Positions 25,528 through 34,216 of a stretch of 55,541 bases of DNA are shown here, piece after piece. This DNA is from Streptomyces rishiriensis (GTDB lineage Bacteria > Actinomycetota > Actinomycetes > Streptomycetales > Streptomycetaceae). The stretch lies in NCBI RefSeq assembly GCF_003112535.1, contig NZ_BEWA01000037.1, positions 1 to 55,541 on the forward strand, read 5' to 3'. The position numbers and the translations under genes were made by a program. Position 1 is the stretch's first letter. Each line of letters opens with the position of its first letter. Under the pieces are notes generated by a model. That model did not search any database, was not told where the DNA came from, and saw nothing but the letters and a program-made list of their open reading frames with translations.

Positions 25528-25722
25528 TCAGCGCATCTCCTGGGGAACGTTCATCACCAGGCACACCACCCGCCACACGTCCTTGGCGTCCCAGCCGTCC
25601 GCCAGCGCCTGGTGCACCGTTCTCCCGCCGAGCTCCGCCATCACGTGATCGCGCGCGAAGGTTTCGGCGTATCCCGTGCCGAAGTGCTCGTCCATCCGCT
25701 GCCAGAAGACCGTCAACCGCAT
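25528..25722 (-). CDS. DUF3046 protein
   Basis: A 64-aa actinobacterial protein with the DUF3046 pattern: MRLTVFWQRMDEHFG at the start, DHVMAELGGRTVHQALADG, then W-x-V-CLVMNVP near the end. Function is unknown. The gene commonly lies close to recA. GATACT at 25729-25734 is 6 nt before the ATG and there is no Shine-Dalgarno, so the mRNA is probably leaderless. It is divergent from the next gene, with only 78 bp between the two start codons. Confidence 0.88.
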   Translation of the reverse strand: MRLTVFWQRMDEHFGTGYAETFARDHVMAELGGRTVHQALADGWDAKDVWRVVCLVMNVPQEMR

Positions 25723-25800
25723 GCCACCAGTATCCCGCGCGCGGGGGTGGCCCTCGCCGGGACCGCCTGCCGAGACCGCTTTCCGCCCTACGGTCTGACC

Positions 25801-26745
25801 ATGGCCGAAACCGGAGCATCCCCACTCCCCCCGACGCCCCTGGCGCACTCCCCGCTCTTCCGCGCCGAGCACTTCGTCTGGCTGACCGCGCGCGTGCTGG
25901 AACAGCGCATCTTCGCGCACGACTTCCTCCACGGCGGCGCCGATCCCGTCGAGACCGCCCTCGACGCCTACCGCAACGAGGACGGTGGATACGGCCACGC
26001 GCTGGAACCCGATCTGCGCGGTCCCGTCAGCCAGCCGCTGCACACCGCGCGCGCACTGGCGGTCCTGGACTCCATCGGGCGGCTGAGCGGGCGGCGCGTG
26101 GAGCGGGTCTGCGGCTATCTGACGTCCGTCTCCACGGGCGACGGCGCGCTGCCGGCGATCCATCCCAGCCAGCGCGGGTACCCGGCGGCGCCCTTCATCC
26201 CGATCGTGGACGACCCGCCCAGCGATCTCCTGTCCACCGGGCCCGTGGTGGGTCTGCTGCACCGCAACGAGGTGTGGCACGCCTGGCTGTTCAGGGCCAC
26301 GGACTTCTGCTGGCAGGCGGTGGACTCCATGGAGCGGTCCCATCCCTACGAGGTCGAGGCGGCCGTGGCCTTCCTGGACTCCGCTCCCGACCGCGCCCGC
26401 GCGCAGGCGGCCGCCGACCGACTGGGGCGCCTGGTGCGCGACCACCGACTCGTCGCGCTGGATCCGGACCGCCTCGACGCGTATCCGGTCGCCCCCGGCT
26501 ACGCCCCGGGCGAGCACCACTTCCCGTACGACTTCGCGCGGACTCCACAGTCGCTCGCGCGCGCGTGGTTCACCGACGAGGAGATGACACGCTCCCTGGA
26601 CCACCTCGCCGAGACACAGGAGAAGGACGGCGGCTGGCCCATCCGCTGGCGCCGCTGGGCGCCCGGTACGGCGCTGGAGGCACGTCCCATGGTGACGATC
26701 GAGGCGCTTCGCACCCTGCGGGCCTACGGCCGCGGCATCGGCTGA
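25801..26745 (+). CDS. Prenyltransferase/squalene-cyclase-fold repeat protein, unknown function
   Basis: A 314-aa soluble protein with alpha/alpha-toroid signatures: YRNEDGGYGHALEPDLRGP near residue 58, YLTSVSTGDGALPAI near 105, and a closing repeat ETQEKDGGWPIRWRRWAPG near 275. No DxDD or DxD catalytic motif of terpene cyclases is visible, so it may be a non-catalytic or glycan-type toroid. TACGGT at 25789-25794 lies 6 nt before the ATG, predicting a leaderless transcript. It is not linked to terpene genes. Confidence 0.75.
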   Translation: MAETGASPLPPTPLAHSPLFRAEHFVWLTARVLEQRIFAHDFLHGGADPVETALDAYRNEDGGYGHALEPDLRGPVSQPLHTARALAVLDSIGRLSGRRVERVCGYLTSVSTGDGALPAIHPSQRGYPAAPFIPIVDDPPSDLLSTGPVVGLLHRNEVWHAWLFRATDFCWQAVDSMERSHPYEVEAAVAFLDSAPDRARAQAAADRLGRLVRDHRLVALDPDRLDAYPVAPGYAPGEHHFPYDFARTPQSLARAWFTDEEMTRSLDHLAETQEKDGGWPIRWRRWAPGTALEARPMVTIEALRTLRAYGRGIG

Positions 26746-26869
26746 CCGCAGGCCCGTCGAGACCGTCTCACCACGTCGTCGCCGCACTCACCGCTGTCAC
26801 TGCTCTCACCGCTATCGCGGCTTTCGCGGCTATCGCTGCCTTCGCGGCTGTTCCCTCTCCGTTTCCGGG

Positions 26870-27178
26870 TCACCCGCCCAGGGCCCGGGCCCCCGCCGTG
26901 ACCGCCACGGCGGCCGCGACCACCAGCAGGAAGGGAGCCCGCAGCACGAGGGCGACGACGGCCGCGGCGAGCCCCGCGGCCCGTGCGTCCAGGACGAGGG
27001 CGCGCCCGTCGGCGAAGGTCTGCTGGGCCGTGAGGGCGGCGAGCAGGGCGACGGGGAGCAGGGCGGCGAAGCGCCTGACGAGCGGCCGTTCCAGTAGCCC
27101 CGCCGGAACGAGCAGTCCGGCGAGTTTGACGGCGTAGCAGCCCAGCGCGGTCGCACCGATCGCGATCCAGGTGTTCAA
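26870..27178 (-). CDS. azlD: AzlD-family branched-chain amino acid transport protein
   Basis: A 102-aa protein with four hydrophobic segments (GATALGCYAVKLAGLLVP; LLPVALLAALTAQQ; AAVVALVLRAPFLLVVAAAVAV). It is the small subunit of the AzlCD exporter. It begins at TTG, overlapping the azlC stop codon (TTGA), with GAGGAGGAACG immediately upstream inside azlC. That ribosome site decides the start. Known AzlCD pairs export branched-chain amino acids or analogues; the substrate here is not tested. Confidence 0.88.
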   Translation of the reverse strand: MNTWIAIGATALGCYAVKLAGLLVPAGLLERPLVRRFAALLPVALLAALTAQQTFADGRALVLDARAAGLAAAVVALVLRAPFLLVVAAAVAVTAGARALGG

Positions 27179-27996
27179 CGTTCCTCCTCCTGTCCCGAGT
27201 CGTCCCGGCCGGCCGCCTCCCGGCCGGCCGCCTCCCGGCCGGCCGCCTCCCGGCCGGCCGCGCGCCGGCCCTCGACGTACAGCATGGCCGGCGCGGCCAG
27301 CGCGGCCGCCAGCACGGGCACTCCGGCGGGCAGAACCGGCAGCAGGCCGAGTCCCAGAAGCACCGCGAGTCCGGCGACGGCCCGCTCGACGGCGGTCTTC
27401 AGCATGGGCGCGAGCAGCGCCAGGAAGACGGCGGGCCCGGCCACGTCGAGTCCCCACGCATCGGTGTCGCCGATGGCCTCGGCGCCGAGCGCGCCGAGCA
27501 GTGTGGTGAGGTTCCACAGCAGGTACAGGGTCAGTCCGGTGACGGCGAAGCCGATGCGGGCGGCGCGGCGTCCCCGCTGGGCCAGTGAGACCGCCGTCGT
27601 CTCGTCGATCACCCAGTGGGCGGCGAAGGGGCGCACCGCGCGCGGGAGGGCCAGCGACTGCGACAGACGCAGCCCGTAGAACGCGTTGCGCACGCCCAGG
27701 AAGAAGGCTCCCGCGGCCGCCGTCAGCGGATTGCCGCCCGCCGCCAGCGCCCCGACCAGCGCGAACTGGGACGCGCCGGTGAACACCATGAGGCTGAGCG
27801 CGCAGGTCTGCCACACCGTGAGTCCGCTGCCCGCCGAGGTCACCCCGAAGGCGAACCCGGAGAGCCCTACGGCGACCCCGACCGCCAGGGCGTCCCGTAC
27901 GACGGCGCGGTCCGGTCTTCCCTCGGCGTCGGCCCGGATGTCCATGTGAGCTGCGTCCGTGTGAGCTGCGTCCGTGTGAGCTGTCTGTTCTGCCAC
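27175..27996 (-). CDS. azlC: AzlC-family branched-chain amino acid permease
   Basis: A 273-aa permease with the AzlC core (GLSGFAFGVTSAGSGLTVWQTCALSLMVFTGASQ-type region near residues 40-75, WVIDETTA near 150). The C-terminus carries an AAGRE pentapeptide repeat encoded by a 15-bp tandem repeat. The N-terminus carries TDAAH repeats. The first 51 to 130 bp overlap the end of the AraC-type regulator gene in another frame. An ATG at 27945 (MDIRADAEG) would shorten the overlap and is a serious alternative start; neither start has a strong Shine-Dalgarno. Confidence 0.88.
   Translation of the reverse strand: MAEQTAHTDAAHTDAAHMDIRADAEGRPDRAVVRDALAVGVAVGLSGFAFGVTSAGSGLTVWQTCALSLMVFTGASQFALVGALAAGGNPLTAAAGAFFLGVRNAFYGLRLSQSLALPRAVRPFAAHWVIDETTAVSLAQRGRRAARIGFAVTGLTLYLLWNLTTLLGALGAEAIGDTDAWGLDVAGPAVFLALLAPMLKTAVERAVAGLAVLLGLGLLPVLPAGVPVLAAALAAPAMLYVEGRRAAGREAAGREAAGREAAGRDDSGQEEER
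27206..27261. repeat. 15-bp tandem repeat in the azlC 3' end
   Basis: CGGCCGGCCGCCTCC repeats at 27206, 27221 and 27236, with a degenerate fourth copy. It is in frame (5 codons) and encodes the AAGRE repeats. Confidence 0.9.
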
Positions 27997-28859
27997 GACC
28001 CCGACGCTAGGGGTGCCGGCCCGGTCGGGTCTTGTACGTTCTTGCGCTCGCGCTGGTAGGCCCCCGGAGGGACTCCCACGATCCGGGCGAAGTGGCGGTT
28101 GAGGTGGGGCTGGTCGGTGAAGCCCACGGCGACGGCCGCGTCGGCGGGCGCCGTGCCCGCGTCCAGCAGCCGCCGGGCCCGGCGCACCCGGGCGTCGGTC
28201 AGCCAGGCATGGGGCGGCAGCCCGTAGGTGTCCCGGAAGGCCCGCAACAGGGCGAACGAGCCGGTGCCCAGGTCCGCTGCCAGCTGCTCCAGCGTCGGCG
28301 GATCGACCAGACGCTCCTCCAGCGCAGCACGCGCGCGTGCTGCGATCCGGGCCCCGGCCGACCGGATCTCCCGCTGCGGCAGCGGTCCGCCGTTGAGCCG
28401 CAGCAGCCGTGTCACCGCCACCCGCAGCAGGGTGTCGGCGGCCAGCGCGTTGCCCTCCTCGGCGGCCCGGAGCACCTGATGCACGAGTGTGACGGCACAG
28501 GGATCGTCGAGCACGGGACGGACGAAGCCCGGGGCTCGGCGCAAGGTCGTGGTCTCGGCCGCGATCTCGGTCACGACGTCGGGCGACGGGTACACGGCCC
28601 CGTAGCGCCAGCCCTCCGGCACTCCGGCCCGCCCGGTGTGCGGGGTGTCCGGGTTCACCAGCGCGAGCGCTCCCGCCCCGGCGTACTGGTCGGATCCGCG
28701 GTGGGCGAAGACCTCCACCCCTTCGGCGATGGCGGCGATCACGAAGTGCTCGTGGGTGTGCCGTACGAAGGTCTTGCGGACGTACCGGGCGCGCAGCAGG
28801 TCGACGCCGGGCAGCTCGGCGTACCGCCAGTGCCGTGCCAGCTCACCCGAATCCGCCAT
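27867..28859 (-). CDS. AraC-family transcriptional regulator
   Basis: A 330-aa regulator. The N-terminal cupin-like AraC_binding domain (about 1-150: VRHTHEHFVIAAIAEGVEVF, NPDTPHTG) precedes two helix-turn-helix motifs (about 185-280, ending DAAVAVGFTDQPHLNRHFARIVGVPPGAYQ). The last about 50 residues (with LTRTQ repeats) lie over the start of azlC in a different frame and are probably not functional. The ATG follows GGAG by about 8 nt. It presumably controls azlCD immediately downstream. Confidence 0.88.
   Translation of the reverse strand: MADSGELARHWRYAELPGVDLLRARYVRKTFVRHTHEHFVIAAIAEGVEVFAHRGSDQYAGAGALALVNPDTPHTGRAGVPEGWRYGAVYPSPDVVTEIAAETTTLRRAPGFVRPVLDDPCAVTLVHQVLRAAEEGNALAADTLLRVAVTRLLRLNGGPLPQREIRSAGARIAARARAALEERLVDPPTLEQLAADLGTGSFALLRAFRDTYGLPPHAWLTDARVRRARRLLDAGTAPADAAVAVGFTDQPHLNRHFARIVGVPPGAYQRERKNVQDPTGPAPLASGSWQNRQLTRTQLTRTQLTWTSGPTPREDRTAPSYGTPWRSGSP
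27945..27983. repeat. 15-bp tandem repeat at the araC/azlC overlap
   Basis: TGTGAGCTGCGTCCG occurs at 27945 and 27960 and partially at 27975. Read in two frames it gives TDAAH repeats in AzlC and LTRTQ repeats in the AraC-type protein. Confidence 0.88.
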
Positions 28860-29019
28860 GACCCCATTCTCCGCGACGGCCGGGAATCCCCGCTCGCCGT
28901 CCCTCCCCGACACCTCCCCCCTGCCCCCCTGCCCCCCTGCCCTCTGCCCCTGCCCTGGCCCGCCGCGGCCACCCCGACACGTCCCCCACCCCGCCGGCGA
29001 AAGCCGCAGCTCAGCGCCA

Positions 29020-29042
29020 TTGTCAGTGGTCGGGTGCAGGAT
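29020..29042 (+). promoter_or_regulatory. RecA-NDp/PafBC-type damage promoter of lhr
   Basis: TTGTCAGTG (29020-29028), 8 nt, CAGGAT (29037-29042), then 6 nt to the ATG at 29049. The upstream element is a perfect match and the -10 is CANNNT instead of TANNNT. The mRNA should be leaderless. Confidence 0.75.
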
Positions 29043-29048
29043 GGACGC

Positions 29049-32000
29049 ATGGTCAGCTCCGCACACCGAGCCCTCGACGGCTTCTCCCCCGCGACCCGCG
29101 GCTGGTTCACGGGGGCGTTCTCCGCGCCCACTGCGGCCCAGGCGGGCGCGTGGCAGGCCATCGGCGAGGGCTCGGACGTGCTGGTGGTGGCCCCGACCGG
29201 GTCCGGCAAGACCCTGGCAGCCTTCCTGGCGGCGCTGGACCAGCTCGCCTCGACGCCTCCGCCCGCCGATCCGAAGAAGCGCTGCCGGGTTCTCTACGTC
29301 TCCCCCCTCAAGGCCCTGGCCGTCGACGTCGAGCGCAACCTGCGCAGCCCTCTGACAGGCATCCGCCAGGAGTCGGTGCGCCTGGGACTGACCGAGCCCG
29401 AGGTCAGGGTGGGCATCCGCTCCGGCGACACCCCGCCGGCCGAGCGCCGAGCCCTGTCCACCCGCCCCCCGGACATCCTGATCACGACTCCCGAGTCGCT
29501 GTTCCTGATGCTGACGTCGGCGGCCCGCGACGCGCTGACGGGCATCGAGACGGTGATCCTGGACGAGGTGCACGCCGTGGCGGGCACCAAGCGCGGCGCC
29601 CACCTCGCGCTGTCCCTGGAGCGGCTCGACGAGCTGCTGCCGAGGCCGGCCCGCCGCATCGGCCTGTCGGCCACCGTCCGCCCGGTCGACGAGGTGGCGC
29701 GCTACCTGTCCCCGCAGCGCAAGGTGGAGATCGTCCAGCCGAAGTCCGGCAAGGAGTTCGACCTCTCGGTCGTCGTCCCGGTGGAGGACCTGGCGGAGCT
29801 GGGCGGCTCACCCGTCGCCGACGGCTCCGAGGGCGCGGAGCGCCCGTCGATCTGGCCGCACGTCGAGGAGCGGATCACCGACCTCGTCCAGGCCCATCGC
29901 TCCACGATCGTGTTCGCCAATTCCCGTCGCCTCGCCGAGCGCCTGTGCAACCGGCTCAACGAGATCGCCTACGAGCGGGCGACCGGCGAGTCCCTGGACG
30001 AGCACCACTCCCCCGCACAGCTCATGGGCGGCTCGGGCGCGGCTCAGGGAGCCCCGACCGTCATCGCGCGCGCCCACCACGGCTCCGTCTCCAAGGAGCA
30101 GCGCGCGCTCGTGGAGGAGGACCTGAAGGCGGGCCGGCTGCCCGCGGTGGTGGCCACCTCCAGCCTCGAACTCGGCATCGACATGGGCGCGGTGGACCTC
30201 GTCATCCAGGTGGAGTCGCCGCCTTCGGTGGCCTCCGGCCTGCAGCGCGTCGGGCGCGCGGGGCACCAGGTGGGCGCGGTGTCCACCGGCGTGGTCTTCC
30301 CGAAGTACCGCGGCGACCTGGTCCAGGCGGCCGTGGTCACCGAGCGGATGCGCACGGGCTCCATCGAGTCGTTGCGGGTCCCCGCCAATCCGCTGGACGT
30401 CCTGGCGCAGCAACTCGTCGCGATGACGGCCCTCGACACCTGGCAGGCGGACGACCTGCTGGCGACGGTCCGCCGCGCCGCGCCCTTCGCGTCGCTCCCG
30501 GAATCGGCGTTCACGGCCGTGCTGGACATGCTGGCCGGCCGTTACCCGTCCGACGCGTTCGCCGAGCTGCGCCCGCGCGTGGTGTGGGACCGGGTCACCG
30601 GTACGGTCACCGGCCGTCCCGGCGCCCAGCGTCTGGCGGTCACCTCCGGGGGCACGATCCCCGACCGGGGCCTGTTCGGCGTCTTCCTCGCGGGCTCCGA
30701 CCCCAAGAAGGGCGGGGGCCGGGTCGGCGAGCTCGACGAGGAGATGGTCTACGAGTCCCGCGTGGGCGACGTCTTCACGCTCGGCACCAGCTCCTGGCGG
30801 ATCGAGGACATCACCCGCGACCGCGTCCTGGTGTCGCCCGCCCCCGGCGTCCCGGGCCGACTGCCCTTCTGGAAGGGCGACCAGCTGGGCCGGCCGCTGG
30901 AACTGGGCCGCGCGGTGGGCGCGTTCCTGCGCGAGGTGGGCTCCCTGCCCAAGGACGACGCCCGGCTCCGGCTGCTCACCGCGGGTCTGGACGCGTGGGC
31001 GGCCGACAACGTGCTGTCCTACCTGGAGGAGCAGCGCCAGGCCTGCGGCCATGTCCCGGACGACCGGACGATCGTCGTGGAGCGCTTCCGGGACGAACTG
31101 GGCGACTGGCGGGTCGTCGTCCACTCCCCGTTCGGCGCCCAGGTCCACGCCCCGTGGGCGCTCGCCCTCGGGGCCAAGCTCTCCGAGCGGTACGGCATGG
31201 ACGCCCAGGTCATGCATGCCGACGACGGCATCGTGCTGCGGCTGCCCGACGCCGACCTCATGGGCCTGGACCTCCTCGACCACGAGCCCGTGAAGGCGGG
31301 CGCCGAATACGACGCGGAGCAGGCTCCGGTCGGCGCGGCGGACGTCGTCTTCGACAAGGGCGAGGTCGATCAGATCGTCACCGACCAGGTGGGCGGATCG
31401 GCGTTGTTCGCGGCCCGCTTCCGCGAATGCGCCGCCCGCGCGCTGCTGCTGCCGCGCCGCACACCCGGCCGGCGCACACCGCTGTGGCAACAGCGCCAGC
31501 GCGCCGCTCAGCTGCTGCAGGTGGCCAGTGAGTTCGGCTCGTTCCCGATCGTCCTGGAAGCGGTCCGCGAGTGCCTCCAGGACGTCTTCGACGTGCCCGG
31601 CCTCGTGGAGCTGATGGGTGATCTGGAGTCCCGCAAGGTGCGCCTGGTCGAGGTCACCACCCCGGAGCCCTCCCCCTTCGCCCGCTCCCTCCTGTTCGGC
31701 TATGTCGCCCAGTTCCTCTACGAGGGAGACTCTCCGCTCGCCGAGCGACGGGCCGCCGCCCTCTCCCTGGACTCCCGGCTGCTGGCCGAGCTGCTGGGCC
31801 AGGCCGAACTGCGCGAGCTGCTCGACGCCGATGTCCTCGCCGAGCTGGAGCAGGAGCTCCAGTGGCTCACCGAGGACCGCCGCGTGAAGGACGCCGAGGG
31901 CGTCGCCGACCTCTTGCGGCTCCTCGGCCCGCTGACCGACGCCGAACTCGCCGAGCGCGGCGCCGAACCGCACTGGGCGCAGGAGCTGGCCGCCGCCCGC

Positions 32001-33980
32001 CGCGCCATCCGGGTCCGCATCGCCGGCGCCGAGCACTGGGCCGCGATCGAGGACGCGGGCCGCTTGCGTGACGCACTGGGCACGGCTCTGCCGGTCGGCG
32101 TTCCGGAAGCGTTCACCGAGCCGGTCAAGGATCCCCTCGGCGACCTGCTCGCCCGCTACGCCCGCACCCACGGCCCCTTCACCTCCACCGCGGCGGCCGC
32201 CCGCTTCGGCCTCGGCGTGGCGGTCACCGAGGGCGCCCTCCAGCGGCTCGCGGCGGGCGGGCGCGTCGTCCAGGGCGAGTTCCACCCGGCGGGCATCGGC
32301 CAGGAATGGTGCGACGCGACGGTCCTGCGCCGGCTGCGCCGCCGCTCCCTGGCCGCTCTGCGGCACGAACTGGAGCCGGTCCCGCCTCCCGCGCTCGCCC
32401 AGTTCCTGCCCCAGTGGCAGCACATCGGGAAGGGCCATTCGCTGCGCGGCGTCGACGGGCTGGTGCGCGCCGTCGAACAGTTGCAGGGGGCGTCGGTGCC
32501 CGCCTCGGCCCTGGAAAAACTCGTCCTGCCCTCCCGGGTACGCGACTACACCCCGGCGATGCTCGACGAACTGACCGCGGCCGGAGAGATCGTCTGGTCC
32601 GGGGCCGGCGCCCTCCCCGGCAAGGACGGCTGGGTCTCGCTGTACGTGGCCGACGCCGCGCCCCTGCTCCTCCCGCCGCCGCACCCCCTGGAGCTGACGG
32701 CGCTGCACCAGTGCGTCCTGGACGCGCTGTCCGGCGGCTACGGCCTGTTCTTCCGTCAGATCGCCGACCGGGTCCGGGCCACCACCCACCCCGAGGCCAC
32801 AGATCCCCAACTCGCCGACGCCGTCTGGGATCTGGCCTGGTCCGGCCGGCTCACCAACGACACGCTCGCGCCCATGCGCTCCCTCCTGGGCTCGGGCCGT
32901 ACGGCCGGCTCCACGGCCCACCGCGCCAAGCGCACGATCCCGCGCGGGCGCTACGGCTCCCTGACGGCCGCGGCCCGACCGGCGTCCCGCAGCGGTCCTC
33001 CGACGGTCGCGGGCCGTTGGTCGCTCCTCCCCGTCCTCGAGTCCGACCCCACGGTGCGGGCCCACGCGCTCGCCCGCACGCTCCTCGACCGGCACGGCGT
33101 GGTCACCCGGGGCGCGGTCGCCGCCGAAGGCGTGGAGGGCGGCTTCTCGGCGACGTACCGCATTCTGTCCGTCTTCGAGGAGAGCGGTCAGGCACGGCGG
33201 GGGTACGTCGTCGAGGGGCTCGGCGCCGCGCAGTTCGCCATGGACGGCGCCGTGGACCGGCTGCGTGCGGTGGCCAACGCCCGGGACCGCGGCGAGCCCC
33301 TGCCCGCTCCGAGCCTTCCGACCGGCGATCCGGACGGCTTCGTCTTCCCCGACGGCTCCCCGTCGGACGACGTCTGGGACGTCGTCGACCCCGACGGCCC
33401 CCTCGCCTCGCCCCTGGGCAGCCGAGGAGCCCCGGCCTCGCGCGACGAGTACGCCTCGCCCCTGGACTTCGCCTCTCCGGGCGCGGGCGGTCCGCGCGGC
33501 GGCAGCGCCTTCTCCGACGGGGGTCCGCCCGATCGTTTCCACCGCGGCCACACCCAGAGCCGCAACCGCGGCGGAGGCAACGTCTCCCGGGCCGTCGTCC
33601 TCGCAGCCGCCGACCCGGCGAACGCCTACGGCGCGGCCCTGGGCTGGCCCGAGCCGCCCAGCGGCGCCGGGCACAAGCCGGGCCGCAAGGCCGGCTCCCT
33701 GGTGGTGCTCGTGGACGGCGAGCTGACGCTCTACATGGAGCGCGGCGGCAAGACGCTGCTGGCCTGGCCCTCCGCCCCGGAGTCCGAGGACACGCCCGCC
33801 GACGATCCGCGTCTGCACACCGCAGCCGAAGCCCTGGCCGAGGCCGCGCGCGCGGGTTCCCTCGGCACGGTCACGGTGGAGCGGGTCAACGGGGTCTCCG
33901 CCCTCACCTCCCCCATCGGCAGCCTCCTGGAAGGAGCGGGCTTCATCGCGACCCCCCGAGGCCTGCGCCTGCGCGCATGA
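29049..33980 (+). CDS. lhr: Lhr-family ATP-dependent DNA helicase
   Basis: A 1643-aa superfamily 2 helicase. Walker A APTGSGKT is at about residues 50-57, the DEVH box (VILDEVHAVAGTKRG) at about 172, GLSATVRP and the TIVFANSRRLAERLCNRL helicase C-domain motif follow. The motif VI region LQRVGRAGHQVG completes the set. The long C-terminal DEAD-assoc/winged-helix region identifies full-length Lhr (about 1,500 aa in enterobacteria). An 80-residue disordered Gly/Ser/Asp insert lies near residues 1430-1520. The start is the ATG after the damage promoter; the in-frame ORF further upstream (from 28032) crosses the AraC gene and is rejected. Role: DNA repair helicase translocating 3'-5'. Confidence 0.95.
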   Translation: MVSSAHRALDGFSPATRGWFTGAFSAPTAAQAGAWQAIGEGSDVLVVAPTGSGKTLAAFLAALDQLASTPPPADPKKRCRVLYVSPLKALAVDVERNLRSPLTGIRQESVRLGLTEPEVRVGIRSGDTPPAERRALSTRPPDILITTPESLFLMLTSAARDALTGIETVILDEVHAVAGTKRGAHLALSLERLDELLPRPARRIGLSATVRPVDEVARYLSPQRKVEIVQPKSGKEFDLSVVVPVEDLAELGGSPVADGSEGAERPSIWPHVEERITDLVQAHRSTIVFANSRRLAERLCNRLNEIAYERATGESLDEHHSPAQLMGGSGAAQGAPTVIARAHHGSVSKEQRALVEEDLKAGRLPAVVATSSLELGIDMGAVDLVIQVESPPSVASGLQRVGRAGHQVGAVSTGVVFPKYRGDLVQAAVVTERMRTGSIESLRVPANPLDVLAQQLVAMTALDTWQADDLLATVRRAAPFASLPESAFTAVLDMLAGRYPSDAFAELRPRVVWDRVTGTVTGRPGAQRLAVTSGGTIPDRGLFGVFLAGSDPKKGGGRVGELDEEMVYESRVGDVFTLGTSSWRIEDITRDRVLVSPAPGVPGRLPFWKGDQLGRPLELGRAVGAFLREVGSLPKDDARLRLLTAGLDAWAADNVLSYLEEQRQACGHVPDDRTIVVERFRDELGDWRVVVHSPFGAQVHAPWALALGAKLSERYGMDAQVMHADDGIVLRLPDADLMGLDLLDHEPVKAGAEYDAEQAPVGAADVVFDKGEVDQIVTDQVGGSALFAARFRECAARALLLPRRTPGRRTPLWQQRQRAAQLLQVASEFGSFPIVLEAVRECLQDVFDVPGLVELMGDLESRKVRLVEVTTPEPSPFARSLLFGYVAQFLYEGDSPLAERRAAALSLDSRLLAELLGQAELRELLDADVLAELEQELQWLTEDRRVKDAEGVADLLRLLGPLTDAELAERGAEPHWAQELAAARRAIRVRIAGAEHWAAIEDAGRLRDALGTALPVGVPEAFTEPVKDPLGDLLARYARTHGPFTSTAAAARFGLGVAVTEGALQRLAAGGRVVQGEFHPAGIGQEWCDATVLRRLRRRSLAALRHELEPVPPPALAQFLPQWQHIGKGHSLRGVDGLVRAVEQLQGASVPASALEKLVLPSRVRDYTPAMLDELTAAGEIVWSGAGALPGKDGWVSLYVADAAPLLLPPPHPLELTALHQCVLDALSGGYGLFFRQIADRVRATTHPEATDPQLADAVWDLAWSGRLTNDTLAPMRSLLGSGRTAGSTAHRAKRTIPRGRYGSLTAAARPASRSGPPTVAGRWSLLPVLESDPTVRAHALARTLLDRHGVVTRGAVAAEGVEGGFSATYRILSVFEESGQARRGYVVEGLGAAQFAMDGAVDRLRAVANARDRGEPLPAPSLPTGDPDGFVFPDGSPSDDVWDVVDPDGPLASPLGSRGAPASRDEYASPLDFASPGAGGPRGGSAFSDGGPPDRFHRGHTQSRNRGGGNVSRAVVLAAADPANAYGAALGWPEPPSGAGHKPGRKAGSLVVLVDGELTLYMERGGKTLLAWPSAPESEDTPADDPRLHTAAEALAEAARAGSLGTVTVERVNGVSALTSPIGSLLEGAGFIATPRGLRLRA

Positions 33981-34216
33981 CAGCAGACGCCCACGCCCCG
34001 GAGCCCACGGCGCCGAAACGCACCCGCCCGCAGCGGCACGGCCGCAATGCCCGCCCCGCCGTCCCGCCCCGACCCCCGCCCAGAGCCCGCCCGGGCATCC
34101 GCCCACGGCCCGTCCCGGCATCCGCCTGGAGCCCGCCCGGGCACCTGTCCAGAGCCCGCCCGACGCCCGCAGGCGCTCCTCCGCGCGCTTCCGTCCCCGC
34201 GTGTCACCCTTGACCC

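Noticed and set aside
29808..34121. 1437-codon open frame on the minus strand
   Set aside because: It is the antisense shadow of lhr, whose helicase motifs are unmistakable. High GC3 keeps the opposite frame open.
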